Below, in pieces: positions 61,601 to 64,000 of a DNA stretch of 64,000 nucleotides. The notes under the pieces are model-generated. The model saw only the letters and a program-made list of their open reading frames with translations, searched no databases and had not been told where the DNA came from. A program made the position numbers and the translations under genes. Source of the stretch: Deltaproteobacteria bacterium (GTDB lineage Bacteria > Myxococcota > Kuafuiibacteriia > Kuafuiibacteriales > Kuafuiibacteriaceae). Where the stretch lies: the NCBI GenBank assembly GCA_016713425.1, contig JADJPE010000005.1, forward strand, positions 806,001-870,000, written 5' to 3'. Each line of letters opens with the position of its first letter. Positions within the stretch are counted from its first letter, which is position 1.

Positions 61601-64000
61601 ATGGCCTCGGGTGCGCGTCTCAGATCTCTCAGCTCTCTCGGATCTCGCAGAATTAGGACCTCGATCGTTCTTGCCTTTGCCGCATCATTCGGCCCGCCGT
61701 CGGAGAGAGCGGCGACGGCCGAGCCCACCGCGATCGTTCGGGCGACAGCCATGGTCGCCGTGGCCACGACGCCCGCGTCGGCCGCCGCGCTGCGTCTCGA
61801 GCAGGCCATGGACGCGGTCCGCGAGGCGATCGCGACCCTCGAACAAGATGCCCCAGGGTCAGAAGCGTTCGACCGAGCGGATGCAGCGATTGCCGAGCTT
61901 TCGACGCGTACCGAGGCCGGAGTCGACCTCGAACCCAAGGACCTCGACTACGCAAAGACGGCCCTCAGAGCGCGTCGGATGTTGCGCGAGAAGCGAGCCT
62001 ATATCGACCAAAAACGCGCAAAGACCGAGATTTTTGCCGTCTGGCGTGAACTCAAGCAAGAGCTGACGGATCTCGAGAGCACAGTCGAACGGGCAACCAG
62101 AAGTGTCGACCGGGCGGCGGGCGCGGAGGCGACGGAGGCGACGGAGGACGCCAGAGCGAGCGAAGCGCACGCTCGACTCGAGAAGATCAAAGCACGGCTG
62201 AGTGAAAGCAAGGTTCGCCGAGGCGGTGAGGCCGACGAGGCTTTCGGCACTTTCTTGCGCCAAGCCGGCGCGGCGGTCGATGAGCTCATTCGAAAGCTTG
62301 CTCAGCATCGCACCGCCCTCGAGATCCAGAGGGCCCGCGCGAAAATCGACGCACAAATGACGAAGCTCCACGAAGTCGTCCGTGCAATGCACGAAGCCAA
62401 GCCAACCGACGAGACGTTTGGGCGGGCCGACGCAGCCCTGCGCGACGTCGAAGCGACGATCAAAGACGCCGGGGCTCTGGCGGCCAAGGACGCCGGATTC
62501 GCACGCGACGTCGCAGCCACGAGGCAAGAAGTCGAGCGCATACAAAAGGAGGTCAGTGCGACGTTCAGCGCCGCCGGTCTCGCACGACTCAAAGAAGAGC
62601 TCGAGCCGGCGCATCGGGCGCTCAAGCAGATCGCGACTGGTTTCTCAGGCAAGTCATCCGGGCCCAAAGGCGCCGCCAACGAACCGGTGCCGAACCAGCA
62701 AGAGAACGAGCGAGAGAACGAGGAGTTGGCGGAGGCGCGCACCGCCGCCATCGTGGTGCGGAAGCAGCTGGAGAGGTTTCAGGGTCTCATCGCCCGAAGC
62801 GACGCAGTGAAGAAGTATGCGCACGATGTTCGCGAAACGCTGATCGAAGTCGAGACCCGACTGCAGGCTCGTGCTTTGGTTCCGATCGAGGAGGCCATGG
62901 ATCGCGCAATGTCGGCGTTGTCGGCGCGCTCGCCCACGGAAGAAGCCGTCGCCGAAGCCGAAGGCTTGATCGATTCGTTGCGGCCGGTGCTCTCGCTCGG
63001 CGAGACGCTGGAGCGCGAGTCGCGGGCTTACGCACAGCGAGCACAACAAGCGCGAAAGAAAGCGGAGGCGATCACGAAGAAGATCTCGAGTGCACGCATG
63101 GCTTCGCTCGTTGCAACGCAGGCGAAGGCCCTCGATAAGGCGCGGCGAGATCTGCTGACCGCCATCGACGCCTTGAAGCGACGCGATCCCTCCGATGAGC
63201 AGTTCAAGGAAGCCCGAACAGCCCAGATTGTTCTCGAGAAGACGCTCGAACGACTCGCTTCGGACCGCGAGATCGAAGCCGCCTTCCGACGAGACAAGAC
63301 AACGGCGATCTTGCGTCGCGACAGCGCGACGCTCGCAAGGAACGCATCGCGCGAGATCGATCGGCGAATGCGCGAGGTCCAAGCCGAAAGACAACGCGGC
63401 CTCATCGAACCGAGTCTGAAGTTCATCGCCAAGGCGCTCGAGAAAGTCGGACGGCAACCCTTGGTCGACGAAGCGACTCTGGATGCGATCGAGGCGAAGC
63501 TTATCGAAGCCCGGGCAGCGCTGGCGGCGGGAGAGACGTTCGAGCGTCAGGTCTTCGACTACCGGAAGTGGGCGCGCGACGCAAAGCGTACGCTGCTCGC
63601 CCATGAACGTGATCTATCGAAGCGCCGGTTTGCGCTCGCGCTCAGTCTCAATCGTTCCGTGCTCGACGACGGGCTCGCGGCCGCGCGCGACGCGATCGCC
63701 AAAAGCCTCGCCCTCGAGGCAACCAAGACAGAGGTCGATGAACTCGCGGAAAACTTGGAGGCCGTGCGACGATCGTTCGCGGAAGGTATGAAGCTCGCGG
63801 AGAGCGATCGCACCCATCGAGCCTATTTGACGCGGGTGCAGCAAACCTTTGAAGCGATGGCCCCCAAACTCGACCTCGCGCGAGCGCTCCTGACCCTGCG
63901 CGAGAAGATGTCTCGAGCGGCCTTCGGTGCCGAGACGAGCCTCGAGAAGGCCGCTTCGGCCGCGAGTTTGGCGGAGCAGAAGCGTCTTCTCGACTCAGCC
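61601..64000 (+). CDS. Long coiled-coil exported protein (start; continues past the window)
   Basis: From ATG 61601 the frame is open to the window's end without a stop, giving 800 codons. An Arg-rich N-region and IRTSIVLAFAASFGPPS leader suggest export. Almost all of the rest is helical with repeating heptads (DAAIAELSTRTEAG, RREMLREKRAYIDQKRA), Glu/Ala/Arg-rich and almost Cys-free, as in periplasmic coiled coils. Repeating units of the form LxxAxxALxxxDxxxAxAAL recur about every 60-80 residues. It is divergent from the CBM21 gene. No family recognised. Confidence 0.65.
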   Translation, partial: MASGARLRSLSSLGSRRIRTSIVLAFAASFGPPSERAATAEPTAIVRATAMVAVATTPASAAALRLEQAMDAVREAIATLEQDAPGSEAFDRADAAIAELSTRTEAGVDLEPKDLDYAKTALRARRMLREKRAYIDQKRAKTEIFAVWRELKQELTDLESTVERATRSVDRAAGAEATEATEDARASEAHARLEKIKARLSESKVRRGGEADEAFGTFLRQAGAAVDELIRKLAQHRTALEIQRARAKIDAQMTKLHEVVRAMHEAKPTDETFGRADAALRDVEATIKDAGALAAKDAGFARDVAATRQEVERIQKEVSATFSAAGLARLKEELEPAHRALKQIATGFSGKSSGPKGAANEPVPNQQENERENEELAEARTAAIVVRKQLERFQGLIARSDAVKKYAHDVRETLIEVETRLQARALVPIEEAMDRAMSALSARSPTEEAVAEAEGLIDSLRPVLSLGETLERESRAYAQRAQQARKKAEAITKKISSARMASLVATQAKALDKARRDLLTAIDALKRRDPSDEQFKEARTAQIVLEKTLERLASDREIEAAFRRDKTTAILRRDSATLARNASREIDRRMREVQAERQRGLIEPSLKFIAKALEKVGRQPLVDEATLDAIEAKLIEARAALAAGETFERQVFDYRKWARDAKRTLLAHERDLSKRRFALALSLNRSVLDDGLAAARDAIAKSLALEATKTEVDELAENLEAVRRSFAEGMKLAESDRTHRAYLTRVQQTFEAMAPKLDLARALLTLREKMSRAAFGAETSLEKAASAASLAEQKRLLDSA

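Overview
The window reads as a chromosome segment of a high-GC, Gram-negative deltaproteobacterium of the Myxococcota type; I cannot name a genus. The reasons are the codon usage, very dense packing, many long secreted lipoproteins with Cys-rich, PPC, Kelch or Ig-like modules, an NrfHA nitrite reductase, PilX/PilY1, PilZ and TonB systems, and many cytoplasmic or periplasmic sensor genes. No rRNA, tRNA, CRISPR array, phage or transposase gene was recognised.

Layout. 1-4.7 kb: the end of a glutathione synthetase gene, a STAS protein, then a Spy/CpxP-like protein followed by an OmpR-type regulator and its sensor kinase (a Cpx-like stress module). 4.7-9.4 kb: an accessory patch. A soluble histidine kinase overlaps a response regulator whose output domain is an Mrr-like PD-(D/E)XK nuclease. 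The pair is preceded by six 42-bp repeats carrying palindromes, and is flanked by gene debris: an alpha-2-macroglobulin remnant on one side and matrixin and beta-barrel remnants on the other. This is the best candidate for an undescribed system here.

9.4-25 kb: a large lipoprotein; nrfHA with a divergent TetR gene and a palindromic operator between them; a minus-strand operon of PilZ protein, acidic low-complexity membrane protein, M20 peptidase and DUF3592 protein; a Cys-rich/PPC lipoprotein; and wecB. 25-35 kb: two SurA-like folding factors, a TetR gene, tatA-tatC (TatC carries a large insert), and an NAD salvage/synthesis cluster (pncB, nadE and the Nudix-type repressor nrtR, with a candidate operator before pncB), then an HDAC-family deacetylase.

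35-50 kb: a Kelch-type lipoprotein, a NagD-like phosphatase, a dihaem cytochrome, a GH113-like lipoprotein, and an exbB-exbD-tonB-lipoprotein-TonB-dependent receptor-outer membrane protein cluster that looks like one complete TonB uptake system. 50-64 kb: a minus-strand pilus-tip cluster (PilX-like, PilY1-like, PEGA protein), a divergent Nramp-type carrier, a DUF4336 protein, an SH3b protein, an esterase lipoprotein, a protein with two CBM21-like domains, and the start of a long coiled-coil exported protein that runs off the end.

A theme across the window is in-frame short tandem repeats (units of 6, 9 or 18 bp) that build linkers, signal peptides or tails in many unrelated genes.
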